NCBI GenBank assembly: GCA_014549065.1
Contig: JACDOX010000007.1
Span: 12,197,648 to 12,261,647, forward strand
DNA: 64,000 bases
Direction: 5' to 3'
From: Cardinalis cardinalis
Lineage: Eukaryota; Chordata; Aves; Passeriformes; Cardinalidae
Shown here: positions 14,012 to 26,245 of the stretch, piece after piece
How the letters are laid out: each line of letters opens with the position of its first letter
Numbering within the stretch: position 1 is the first letter of the stretch
The notes under the pieces: model-generated
Database searches by the model: none
What the model was told of the DNA's origin: nothing
What the model saw: the letters and a program-made list of their open reading frames with translations, nothing else
Made by a program: the position numbers and the translations under genes

Positions 14012-14070
14012 ACTGGTCTAGATGAAGTTTAAGGTCCCTCCCATCCCAAACTGTTGTATGTTTCTATGAG
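14012..14070 (+). mobile_element. CR1 LINE, extreme 3' end
   Basis: The sequence runs TCTAGATGA, then TTTAAGGTCCCTCCCATCC, and ends in a TTCTATGAG-like tail. This is the terminal 60 bases of a CR1 element, whose 3' end normally reads as a 'ctagatgatctttaaggtcccttccaaccc' type followed by short ATTCTATG repeats. Such severe 5' truncation is usual for CR1, whose reverse transcription stops early. The copy is well diverged. Confidence 0.75.
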
Positions 14071-17000
14071 ATATTTCTACTTGGAAAAAAATGATCAAAG
14101 CATATTCCTTTATAGGCACAATCAAACTTTTGTTCTTTTTATTTCTTGGGATGTGGGTGAAATGAGGAAAAATCCTAGTCTCACTAAATTCCTTTACACA
14201 AACGCTTTTCTCTCTTGCAAATAGTTTCTAGCTGTTGTCTGAAAAGGTGTTTTACTGAGAANTGACTTAGAATGCAACTTGAACAATGTATTTTAAAGTG
14301 AATAATCAGCATGTAGTTCATGCTTTATCTACTATTTAGATTATTAAATTGAGGTATGTGTCTTCTCTATGCACAGCTGTTAGAAAATTGTTTATTGTGG
14401 AGAATCGTTCATACATGAGACTGTTTCAGAGCAGAATAATGTGTTTCTGCGTGGTTCTGCATTTTTTTGTTGTTGTTGCTTTTGTTTTGTTTATCTAAAC
14501 TTTTCTTTGTCTTACTCTAAAATTCTTTGTGGAAAGATTTTTTTGCCCTTTCTCCAGGACAAAAAAATAGTGTACTTTTCCAGTGTCCCCAGGTCAATGC
14601 TTGTATTTTCAGTGCAGCAGGAAGTGGAACTAAGTGTCTTCTTCAAATCACTTTTCCTTAGTTGGAATTGGCTTATATGGGGCTTTTAGAATTCTCTTCA
14701 CTTCCAGAGATTTGTTCTTACTGCTGTAAAGGGTCATGAAAAAGCAGATGAGCAGATAACTGATGGGTTTTTGATCTGCAGTTACTTGAAGAGCTGCACT
14801 TCCTAGCCCTGTGTTATGATTCTAGAGAGAGGGATCCCCTCTCCCAGTGCAGCTGTCAGATCACACAGTGCATACTCCTGGTAATATTTCAGAAAATATT
14901 AACTCTTCTAATTTTAGCTCAGGTCATCCTAGATCCAAATTTCTAGGGCAGAAAATGTCTATCAATGTAAAATCAGAGTCATCTGACACTATTCAGAGAA
15001 ATGATTATCTAGATTGCTCTATATTATAAAAAGTGAACAGCATCGCTTCATGTTGACATAAAAAGTACAAGCTGCACACTACGGGTCTTGGAGTTTGTTG
15101 TGGCTGACAGAATGGGCAGTTGAAGCTGCTCTTGTGAGTGCTCAGAGTTTGTTGTATTCTTAAACTGTCCAAAGCATTTATTGAGTTGGGAGTGTTGAAC
15201 TAGAAAACGTCTTGTTTTCTGTCAGGTGTGTTGCTACTATTTCTCTAATATGAGAGCCTCTCACTTTGCTTTCAAGATAATTCACAGACCTGCACAAGCA
15301 CAAGACTCTGGAGTTCCAGGAGGCACTAAAATCTTCTAGCTGATATTCCTGGCTTTGCTCTGGGGCAGTAGCTGGTAAAAAAAAAGACTTAGAGTTGTTA
15401 GACTCTCGTGCTTAGAATTATAGCCCTTCAAAATACTGTAGTTGTGAATAATTAACATGGAAGGTAAGTGGAAATTTATTAGAAATATTTCAGAATTCAG
15501 TGGATGTGGAGAACAAGGGCTCTGAATGAAAAGCTACTCTAACTAATCAGCAGCGTTCCTCTGGTGATCAAAGGCATTACCATCCTTATTAAGGCTGGGG
15601 CTGGAAACCCAGAGCTCTGCATTCCCATGGGTTTTTCTGGGGTGGAAGGTTGCTCTGTTTCCTTGGGACATTTTAGGATATTGGAGAAAATTCTTATGAA
15701 AGACCATAATTTTATGAGGAAGGAGACGAGAGAGTAACCTGATGTTCAGGGTGTGAAGCTGATATGTCTGTATGCGATAGTGTAACAGTGATAAGGGCAA
15801 GATGTGCACCAGCGCCTCTTTGCCAGAAGAACATTCCTAACCGAATTGCCTTTTCCAATTCAAGAACTTCTCTTAATTCCAAAGCAAATGCAGTGGGCTT
15901 ATCTAGAACACTTAGGCTTATTTTAAGAACACTGAAGTATTAGCATAGATGGAGGGTGTGAATGTGACACATTCATTTTAATACATGTTGAACTGGATCT
16001 CAAGTAATAGAGGATGATTGTGAAGCTCTACAGGGAGGTGATAAAGGTGGTAGAGGGATCTCTGAGGAGGACATGAAGGACAAGAAAATAAAGATACTTA
16101 AGATGGAGAAGACTNAACCTTCAAATCAGGTAAAAACAAGAGAGATGACTTTGTTATATAGCACTGCATAGGAAATGGAAGACTATGATCCTGCTAATCT
16201 GAAGATGACAAAATTTATTTAGAACAGGTAAAAAATAAAATGCTCTAAGTCATATCAGTTGTCCTTGTGGGAACACTGATCTATCTGAATGACATTACNT
16301 TATTTAATACTGGAAGATGAAATAAATTCCCACAACAGGAATATGTTTAGATTCTATAGGTTAGGATTTCAGAAGTTCTGTTCAACTTTATTTTCATCTG
16401 AAACCGAAGTTAAGAAATATTTCATTACCTCAGGATTTTGACAGCTAAACACTCTTGAGATCTGCTTACATTGAAAATACTTAATNTTTTGAGTTTGTAT
16501 GTGTGTAGTTATCATCATCATCTGCTGTGGTTGCTGTGAAAAGGTTAAGATCATTCTAAAAGTATTTTCATAGGGGAGGAAAACTCAGTAANAGAATAGT
16601 CTTTCAATAAGCTCTGAGAAGTGCAGCAAGTATCAGTGTCTCAAAACTGAGGCCGGAAAAAAATTCAGGCAAAACCCAAATAAATAACACTAAGTGTAAT
16701 GTTTTGGCATCTTTCACACACCCATTCAAGTCAATTCCATATTTGGTGTACTTATTGGCAAGGGATAATGTTTTTGCACTTCTTTTTGCTGTGCTGTCTT
16801 CTACTTACTCTCCATNAAGATGATATTGACTAATTTCTATACAATCCTGGGCAATTCCATTTACATCAAATTTGAAACTAAACCTCATGTTTTTTATTTG
16901 CTACTTCTGGTTTTAGGGAGTCTCACTGTTACTAGTTGTTCCTTTTTTCTAAAGCAAGTTAATAGCAAACNTCTGCCTTGAATTTATTTTTCTTTAGCAA

Positions 17001-18620
17001 GAATATCTGAATTTAATGAACTTGGGAAGAATGCAAGTTGGGGCTAAAACGACTGAACGGATTTGTGAGCTTTACTACAAGTGAGGAATCTGACTTGATA
17101 GTTTAGTTAACTGAGAAACACCCTAACCTACCCTTTTAGAAGACCAAGGTTTTAGGTTCATTTCTTTTTCNCTTTTCTTTTGGTTTGCTCTGAGTTGTTG
17201 CTTCATTTTTCCCCCAATTGTCACCAAGTAACAGCCAGCAAATTGTCTTTAACAGGAGAATGCTTGGGTACTGTTTGGCTGAAGATGTTTCTTGCTACTT
17301 GACTCCCTGGAAGAGATCAGTAATGTCTACTTATTTTTGCTATGAATTTGAAGTATGCTGGAAGGACTTTTTTGCTTCACTGTGCAGGTGGCTTCTTTAA
17401 TTAACCATTAACCTGGGTTGCAATGAGCCTTTTCTTCTCATCTCATCATGCAATTAGGGCATTCAGTTTCTGGAGACTGCTTTGAAGATTCTGCTTGTGT
17501 TTTTTATTTATATAAATTAAGTTAGCAGTTCTTTCTCATTGATCCTTCACACTGACACAAATTCTGGGCTCTACTGCATCTGCAACATTCAATGTGGATG
17601 TGTGGAGAAGTGGTATAATGNTCTTTTTAATCTTTGCTTTATTTATTCTTTTATTTTTCCTGTGAGGGGCATGATCCCAGTGTTCCAAATCCCTAAACAT
17701 AAAACCCCCAAACCAATCCTCCCACTGTTGTACACAGTTTTCTCTTTTCCTGAAGAAGTTTCAGAAGTTTCAGTACAGCTTTCAGAGGTTTCTGCTGTAA
17801 CCCAAGAGGTATTTAAAAGCCTTCCTTAAAGCAACAATTACCATATTGTTAGAAGTCCTAGTTTTTACCTGCCCATCAGCCCTTCATACCCACAAAGCCT
17901 TTAAAGTTCAGGTATCTTAGTTTGATGCCCCAGGACACTATGCCAACTTCTAAAATGAATTTTAAAAGCTCTTTCTACCNTCATCTTTTCAATTGTATTA
18001 TTGCAACACCAGTATATCCTACTTTGCATCATCACTGTGGTAATCTTGTAAAGGGATTGACATGGCAACAATGGCCTGTAGGCTACAGGGACCAAGACCA
18101 TGCCTAGAAAGTGGTAATCCATCAGTTCAGTAGTCACAAATGAGATTACGTCTCAATGAATGCTGTGGAAGTGATAAAACCTGTAGCATCTTAGGAAACC
18201 TTTTCCATTTTTGTCAAAATATCTTTATCTTTGAAGGAGACCTTAGTCTGCTTCAATAAACTGTACTTAATTTTGCAGTTAGTGTGTACTCAGACATGTG
18301 CTCACAAATATACACTCTCTGAGGAATATTTAGTGGGTTGTGCCAGGTAAAAATTGACACCAGGACAAAATTAGTGACTAGAGAGATGCTTTCATGGGCA
18401 GGTCTGTTTCAGACATCTTTTTCTTAAGGACAGTAAGCTGTGTGTGCTGCCTTTACCTCTGAAAGACTCTGCTGAACTGAGTGGTATCTTTGCCACTGCT
18501 CTGAATGTTTAACAGGAAGACCTATGTTTTGACTAAGCTTGACTGATCCTTCACTCTTGGATAAAAAAATATTTCTTTCCTTATCTATCTTTTTGATACT
18601 TAGTTGTCTCAGACTACTTA
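14071..18620. other. AT-rich noncoding stretch
   Basis: I recognise no repeat or gene. There are two splice-bounded open segments: 16034-16129, with a poor acceptor, and 16998-17080, with a good acceptor (TTTCTTTAG) and a GTGAGG donor. Neither encodes anything I recognise. The plus-strand frame at 17539-17829 ends in a short Val-Ser-Glu repeat that comes from a local TTTCAGAAG duplication. Confidence 0.5.
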
Positions 18621-18625
18621 AGCAA

Positions 18626-19157
18626 TGTGTCTCCACTGGTTGTGACTGGGATAAGGTTAGTTTCTTCGGAGCAGTTTGTATATTGCTATGTTTTGGATGT
18701 GCTTACGCAGTCTTTTCTGTTTCTCAAATGGTCCCACCAGCTGTGGAGGAGGCTGGGAATGCANAAGAAGCTGGGAGAGGACNCAACCAGGACAGCAGAC
18801 CCCAAATGACCCATATTATATNATGTTGTTACCAGGAGGCACAAGGAGAAGAAGGAAGACGGAAAATTAGGAGGAGANGGGTGACTTTGGGAGTGATGTT
18901 TGTATTCCCAAGTTGTTGTTAAATGTGATGGAGCCCTGCTCTTCGGGGAATGGCTGAACAGTTGCCTGACTTTGGGAAGTGGTAAACAAATGACTTGTTT
19001 TGCTTTGCTTGCATACATGGTTTGTTTGTACCTTTTAAACAGTTTTTATCTGAACCTGTGTCTTCCTCCATTTTCATCTTTCTGATTCTCTGTCATCCCA
19101 GAGTGAGGGAGTTAGCAAGGGTGGTGTTTTGCTGCCTGCTGGGGTTAAACNGTGACA
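18626..19157 (+). mobile_element. ERVL-type solo LTR
   Basis: The 532-base stretch follows the layout of the common avian ERVL LTR. It opens with TGTG, then ACTGGGATAAGGTTAGTTTC, then TGCTATGTTTTGGAT. Further on it carries GATGGAGCCCTGCTCTTC and TGGCTGAACAGTTGCC, and it ends GGGGTTAAAC-N-GTGACA. The usual ATTAAA signal is mutated to TTTAAACAG, and the TATA region contains an N. I see no clean target duplication (agcaa against gaggc), so it is old or its ends are eroded. There is no viral internal region beside it. Confidence 0.85.
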
Positions 19158-21035
19158 GAGGCAAATTCTTTAAATGAGTGGGGCTGATCTGCACTGCCAG
19201 TGNTTTAAATACTTTTTGCCATGGACTTCATCCAGCAAAGCTGACCAGGACCCCAACATGAGCCAATGCATTCTTGAGGCTTTCATCTTCTTGACACATG
19301 AAAATTCCTTTCAAGAGAGCAAGTGATAAGGTCTAGCACAAGTATTATTTTTTTAATTTATGNTTTATTCTAATACAGTGGATGTAGTGTACCTTGATAT
19401 ATTCATATGNAGCATATGCATGAAAATCAGAGCAGAAATTTTGGGTTTGGACTTAACAGTGTCTATGCTACACCACACATGCAATAATGTGCTTGTTTTC
19501 TTACTGCCCTTCNTATCAGTTTCATAGGCAGAACAGCTGTATATTGTCTGCTGACATTTTTATGGGAAGTTATATTGGATGACTGTGGGAGCCATGTTAT
19601 GACGTTGTATTACCTTCTGAAAGTGGTACTATTACTTATGTCAAGGTAGCTTACTTTGTAGTCTGTACACATTCCCTAGTGGCTAGAAAGCTAATGATTT
19701 AAAGATCATTTTATGTTTTAAAAGAGACTTCTACTTCTGAATGTGGTGGGATGCAATTAGTTGTAGAATGTGGTTTGTAGCTACCTCTTTAAAATTGCAG
19801 GCTAAATATAAAGTGTTCCAGCTACTGCTGCTGCTAGTTCTGGAAGATGCTCAGTAGGCAGCCTGAAACTTTTTTTATTAGAAAACCATTAGTCTTTCGT
19901 CTGTTAAACATTGTGTCAACTGCATGAAAAACTATACAACAGGCATTGCATTAAGACCAGATGATGATTGTTTTTCTTGCTTTTGTCCCCATCTGTACTA
20001 ACCTCTGCTTTCAGCTTTTGGGAGCTTGAGAGTATTTCACCTATGAGAGAAAAAAAAGGTCCCACAAAATCCCCATGCTATCATCAGATTTTTATGAAAG
20101 TTAGTGAGCACCTTCTGGTTGGGTTCAATCCAAGGTGCAGAGGTAGCTTTTGATGTGTTTGATAGTACCTGGGAAGAGGAAGAAGGTGGAAAATCTCATC
20201 CACTGCGAGTATGAAAAATAAGGCATAAGAATATGGCGTACACATTGTGTGCATGTTTTTCAGGTTCAAGGCTGGAAAATTGTAAACCTGGTAATGACAT
20301 TTGCTTGAGAGATGGATCTGAGGTCTGTAGGAAGATTGTGATGGCATTGCTTACTTTTTTGGGGGCGCAAGAGGCAGAACTGAGTTTTGGCTCAGCACAA
20401 TGTGAGCATTGTGCTCTGTCTCCCAAAGCACGTTGGTATGGCTAAAAAGAGGTGGCGACGTTGCTGTTCCCCCTTCTGCTTGAAGTTCTTTGGCAACATC
20501 TGGAAAGTCCATCTGGCTGTAGAGATGGGTGAAACTCACAGGCATTACTTAGCTACTAGTTTACTCCATCCTTTCCTGTTCTATCTTCTTCCCCTGATGC
20601 AGTAAGTTTTCCTCTAGCACTCCAAATGTTGAAGTTCTTNTTCCACAACTTTATAACTTGTGTAGCAAAAGTTTTGAAGGCTTAGCCTGGAAATGTCACT
20701 TTTCTGCTTGAGAAACCTTGTTTTTGGAATATCCAATTTTGGTGTGTAGTAGGAGGATTTATGCTTGCTGACAGAGGTAACTGCTGAGGCATGGCAAAAC
20801 ACANTTACTTAAAATTTCAGCATTTTTTCCCAGGTAAAGAAAAGAAACAGTATGAGTAAATGAAGTGAGAAATGTTTATAAATTAGATGTGATATAAAGA
20901 AATGAATTTCTTACNCACCAGCCTGAGTTGCTGAAAATGTTACTATATTAGAACTGAATGTCATGGATACCCTTGTCAATATTANATCTTTGGTATAAAT
21001 ACTATTTCTTGCATATATGCTAGGAACATGGTGGA
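19158..21035. other. AT-rich noncoding stretch
   Basis: I recognise nothing. Around 20160-20560 there are overlapping open frames of 62-87 codons on both strands. This reflects a locally stop-poor composition and not a gene, since no frame shows a family motif. Confidence 0.5.
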
Positions 21036-21041
21036 CTCTAC

Positions 21042-21405
21042 TGTGGTAGTGTTCAGGAGGGTTTTGAGGATCAGAGAGAGACGAGAGCCTTGACTCCATC
21101 AGAAGGCTTGATTTATTATCTTATTATATGTATATATTATATTATATTAGAAAGAGAAAGGAAAAGGGGAGAAGGTTTCTCCTGAGGCTGCTAAGCTAAG
21201 AATAGAATAGAATGCACAACAACAGAGCTCTGCCTCAGAGAACTCAGTCCTTCATTGGCCATCAACCATAAACACCCAGGATGGACCAATCACAAATGCA
21301 CCTGTTACATTCCACAGCAGCAGATAACCATTGTTTACATTTGTCGCTGAACTGCAGCTCTCAGAAATCCTAAGAAAGGATTTCTCATGAAAGATGTCTG
21401 CNACA
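21042..21405 (-). mobile_element. Solo LTR, second copy of the 1728-2098 family
   Basis: Read on the minus strand, the 364 bases go from TGTNGCAGACATC to ACTACCACA. They repeat the internal landmarks of the first copy: TCTGCTGCTGTGGAATG, then GTGATTGGTCC, then GGCCAAT. The AATAAA signal (plus coordinates 21112-21117) lies 70 bases from the 3' end, against 72 in the other copy. A perfect 6-base duplication, ctctac, flanks it (21036-21041 and 21406-21411). This supports a 6-base-duplicating, ERVK-like integrase. The element is solitary and better preserved at its target site than the first copy, so perhaps younger. Confidence 0.9.
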
Positions 21406-21411
21406 CTCTAC

Positions 21412-24400
21412 AACAGGAATTGAACCAATCTGTAAGCAAGCATGGTCTTTAAAGATTGCATGTGGTAGTATAGGCTATTCTTCTTAAAGGGAATTAAACA
21501 AATAACTGTTATCTTCTTCTTGAATTTTAAGTGTGAACTAATCTGTTCTTATTAATTTGCCTTCTGCTTCATGAATACTTATTCTGTCTTTGCCACGTGT
21601 CTGTGATATATTGATTCTATTATTCTATTTTTCTTGGTTAATTCAAAAGGCATCAACATTTCTGTCTTAGCTAGCCTTCTTACAGGGGAAAACCCTGGGA
21701 AGATTACAGACAATGTTGTCCAGTTCTAGCAGGTTATTTTTTGGACAGAGCATTGTGACTTCTTTAGTGGTTATATGAACCCTGGGTGTACCACCATTGC
21801 AACAGCAATGTCATTTGGTACTTTTTAGAAGTCCTTAATACTGCAAGAGAATCAATAATAGCAGTTCTTACTGTCCTTGGAAGGGATTTGGACAAAAGGA
21901 TTCAAAATAAATAGACTAATGGTGAAGTTTAGGTGGTCTTCTAAACTATTATTCACTTACAATTGCAAGTGAAGGAAGAAGTAAATTTTCAGTGGGAGAC
22001 TTAAAATGCTTTCCATCAGAAGGAAAAAATCCTTTACTGTTTCATTTTATTGTGTCTAAATGTAATAAAATGGATACTTGATTGGTTCTGCTGGGATTTT
22101 TTGTTCATTTGTTTTCTTAAAAATAGAATGATAAGCAATAAAAGTGTAATACCACTTATCCTACTTATCTCAACATTTTTTTCCTCAAACTTTTTTCTGT
22201 ATATCCTCAGTTTCTGAGTTCTCATTCCTGAAATTCAGAATTACTGCTCAAATTGTTGGTCCTGTTTCATGGGATCAATAACTCATTCTTCTTCCTATGT
22301 CTTGCTGAGAGATGAATTTTTCAAATACGAAATCTGAGAAGCAATGATCATTGGTGTGTTAAATATGTCAGGTTGGTGGGAAAGATTNTGAGAAGAAAAA
22401 GAATTTTCTGTGTGTGAATATACTTGGACAGAGCCATTCCCGAATGATTAAACTAGAATCTATTTATTAGTCTAATTATGATCAAGCATAAGATATCCTC
22501 TGATATCCTATTGTTTCTCTTTTGAAGCAGATCATATTGTAACTTGATTGTGGAGGAAAAGAAGAGCTAAGCTCATTCTTCAGGAGTTAAAAAGACTATC
22601 TCAAGTTTCCTTACTTATGGCTACAATATATTGGTGCTGTCTTCCTTTTATGCTAATTTGTTCGCAAGATGATGCGTGAACACTTAACAAACCCAAATTG
22701 AAAAATCTTCATTGAAATAATAGCTTGATTCAGGAAGGAGAGGTGGGATAATAAGCCAATCTAAGAAAACCTGTATTTAGCTGCCACCTCTGTAGATAAG
22801 GTTTTTTGTAACATGTGGAACTATGGTTTCCAGCTTCTCTGAATTTGTGACTCCTTATGTAAATTTTTTTAAGAGGATGATCAAGTTGATGAGTCTGAAA
22901 GGAGTTTTTTGGTGTATAACACTCTCTAAATTCACCCTGGATGACTGTGTCTTGGGAAGTGGTCAAGGGAGGAGGAGTGTTGTGAAAGCACATAATTGCA
23001 GTTGTGATTTACAGTCCTCTGTAAGTACATGCCCCGTGGTCTTGGGAAAATAAAGTTGTGTATGGTTGATCAGTTTTTAAAAGAAAGCAAATGAACATGA
23101 AAAATAAAAATCAGAATATTATTGANGCCTTAAAAATAGTTAAATGTGTGTTCCAAATTTGATATTAGAGGCAGCAATAGTGGTTTACCTGTTATTCCAG
23201 TGGTGATCTTACTATCCTTTTGGGAAGGATCAACACTTATGAATAAGGTTGTGTGGGTAAACCAGAGAGAGAATGAAGATAACTCATAGATAGGGTTTGT
23301 GAGTTTTACCTTTTTTTCAGACTCGGTTGTATTCATAGGTATAACTGTTGAAGATGTTTCAGTCAANTGGCAAAATTATTTAAAAAACAAAAATCTTCCT
23401 TTTTTTCTTCCGGTTTTCTGCATTGTGTGCCATTATTTCTTTGACTTTTGTAGGAGGAAAATGCAGTATTTAAGCAAGGTGCCTCTATGAAAAGCTTGGA
23501 TATGTTTCTTGCCTTCTGAATGTGGTATGAAAGAGTTGACTGACCCTTCAGTATCTTATTGCTCTGTTCCACCACCTCCGAAGAACAAATTTTGTCCTGT
23601 TTTCTTACTAGAAAGAACAGTTTGTGTCAGGACTTTAACCTAAAAGATTTACCTTAAGGTTGTACAACACTTGAGGGTTAATTAGCAACATTGTCTTGAG
23701 TCACTGGTCCTTTGAGATGTACTTGTNGTTGAATATGCAACATTTAAATTTAAAGTTGGAAGATTTGTTGTTTACTGCCTAGGCTGTACCCTCTTAAGCC
23801 AGTTAAATAATTATTTTTTGTGTATATTTCCAAGTTGTTTGTAGGATGCACTCTATGTCTTCTGTATAGTTTAGAAGGTGCTTTAAAGGATTGGCTCGTA
23901 TGACATTTTACATCTGATCAGTTTCTGTGTTTTGTGAAGACAGGTTGGGATGAATTCAATCATTTCACTCACTGAAATGTCATGGTACATTCAATCTTTC
24001 TAACAGCTATGCCTTCATTTAGGTGTGTACAGTTACTGGTAGATAGCTTCAACAAAATATGCATGAGTCACTATCGTGCTCTGGTTTAGTTAGTGTTGGG
24101 GATATTTTTTTGTGATTCTCTGTGCTATTTTTGTTCTTATGCTGTCATTTTGTCTCTTGCAGGAGGGACGAATGCTATACTATCTTACTAATGAGAACGA
24201 ACAAACATTCATTCTAAAAATTCATGACTTTTGGGATTTCCAAGTGTTGTTTTTACACAACTTGCTACGATAGTGCTCCTAAATAACAACAGACAAACAG
24301 CTCTGTGAATTACACAATAAAAAAGGCCAGGTAATATTTTGTTGCTTGGAACTCTGTTCCAAGGTCCATAGCTTTGTTGGATGGCTTGCATTGACTCTTC

Positions 24401-25990
24401 CAAACAGCTGAAACTTAGTTGTCTTCTGCAAGGACAGGTATTAAAAAATCTCAAGGGAAAGTGGCTGTATACTTATAAAATGTATTTCTGGCAATGCATC
24501 CAGACGATGTTTTTTTCCATTCATCAGTGCTTCTCTAGTCATTTGTATCCATGGATTATTTTTTTCTTTTAAAGAGCAGCTGCATGTATTGTACTAGAGC
24601 TGCCAAGTCTCAGTAAAATACTCCAGTGTAACACAGAAGTTCCAAGAAATTTTATTCAGAAGTGCTGTAACATATTTCAACCTACAATCTGAACATCTTT
24701 GTATCTTTGCTAAGGTCCATCACTGAATGTATATAGAATATTTAATCTGTGAGTGTGTTGGACATTGTAGGTTTCAGACAGCTTCTTCTCTCTCTGTTTG
24801 CAATCATCTCTACTTACGTTAAGTATTTCAACCCATAGACGTGATTCTGCAACCTGTTTAAACATCATACAGTTTGCCATCTTGAACAGTCTTCCAAAAC
24901 ATCAAAAATCATTTGGATTGGTAACTCTACTCCTAGAATGGGAGAGTAAATCAGTTTTCTCTTATTAATTTTGTTTGTATCTGAGATCTGGGGGCCATAA
25001 GGAGTAAGTGAGCTAGGGAGAACAATGGATGTTATGGTGGAGAGGAAGAAGAAATTTCTGCCTTTCTTTGGAGAAAGGTTGTTGTGGAGTTGTCTGTGGG
25101 AAGCACTGTTCTCTATCACCTTGCAGTATTGGTATCAATATAGTGTTGGAAAAAAATCTCTCCTCAAGGTAGTAATTGACTGCAAGTATGATACTGCTCC
25201 AACTACCCCTGTGACAGGCACAGCAAATAAATTGTGTCCCCTTGTGAGTGTCAGTAAGTGAACTCTTATGGTGATGAGAGAATTTGACAAAAGAAACANT
25301 TCTCCTTTTTCTCTGCAGGACGTAATTGTACCAAAGAGGTATAAGCATTACCCCCCACTCTAAAGCAGGCCACAGTTCAGATTCGAGTGAAGCTGGGAAC
25401 CAAGGAAAAAATCCATGTCAGAACATTTACAAACAGTGTAATTTGTTCTCCCAGCTCAACTGAGTCCCAGTGGCTGCCTCAGTGCCCTGCCCTGATATGC
25501 AACAGGGCTGCGGAGTATCACTGCTTCTGCAGCAGGTGCAGTTGTAAGCTCCGTTTGGAAAGAAACTCTCATACCAGGATGATTCATGATCATCCAGGAG
25601 AAGTGAATAGAAATTCTGGGAAGAATTTTTCACTCTGCACAGCCCAAGAACAGGACTTTGGTATGTCTCTTTGGTATGTCTTGCATTGAGCATTTTAAGT
25701 GTAGTTGTCAAAGTAGAATGCTTTTTAAGGGTGCATTTTAAGTATTGAACTTTAAAGTTCAATGAGTGCCTGGCAAACACAGAAATTGCAGCCTTCTCTG
25801 AAGGTTTTTCTTGGAATTTTATGATGTTTGCAGTAANGTATATTTATTTCCTAAAATTTAGAGACAAAAATGCATCCACCTTGCTCTTCTTTGGGCGTGG
25901 CAGTTTGTTTGGTTTCTTGTTTTTCTTCCTATGTTTTTTGTTTGTTGGTTTGTTTCCTTATTAAATAAAATTGTTTTGACAGTGGAAAAT
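21412..25990. other. AT-rich noncoding stretch with one denser open-frame patch
   Basis: I recognise no repeat or gene. At 25025-25780, open frames of 78-117 codons overlap on both strands. The part at 25376-25690 is richer in G+C and stop-poor on both strands. No protein family is recognisable. It could be an old retroposed fragment. Confidence 0.45.
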
Positions 25991-25994
25991 CATT

Positions 25995-26245
25995 GACTCA
26001 TAGAATAGCTTGGGTTGGAAGCGACTTTAAAGATCACTTAGTTCCAACCCTCACTCTCATGGGCAGAGATGCCACCTACTAGAAAAAGTTACTCAGGACC
26101 CTTTCCAACTTGTCCTTGAACACTTCCAGGCATGGGGCATCCATGGCTTCTCTCGGCAACCTGTTCAAGTACTATCACTGCCATTTGAGTGATGATTCTG
26201 AACTAAACTGGACTGCTCCTTGGCTAATATTAATTTGAAATCTTT
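25995..26245 (-). mobile_element. CR1 LINE, 3' end, minus strand
   Basis: The plus strand reads TCATAGAATAGCTTGGGTTG, then GAAGCGACTTTAAAGATCAC and GTTCCAACCC. This is the reverse complement of the CR1 3' terminus, so the element points left. Going right it continues into the CR1 3' untranslated part (...CTTCTCTCGGCAACCTGTTC) and fades beyond about 26245, where I can no longer align it by eye. It is a 5'-truncated, diverged copy. Confidence 0.85.

Noticed and set aside
24164..24274. A possible terminal exon after TTTTGTCTCTTGCAG.
   Set aside because: The acceptor is good and 36 codons are open, but there is no protein similarity, no polyadenylation context and no compatible upstream exon.
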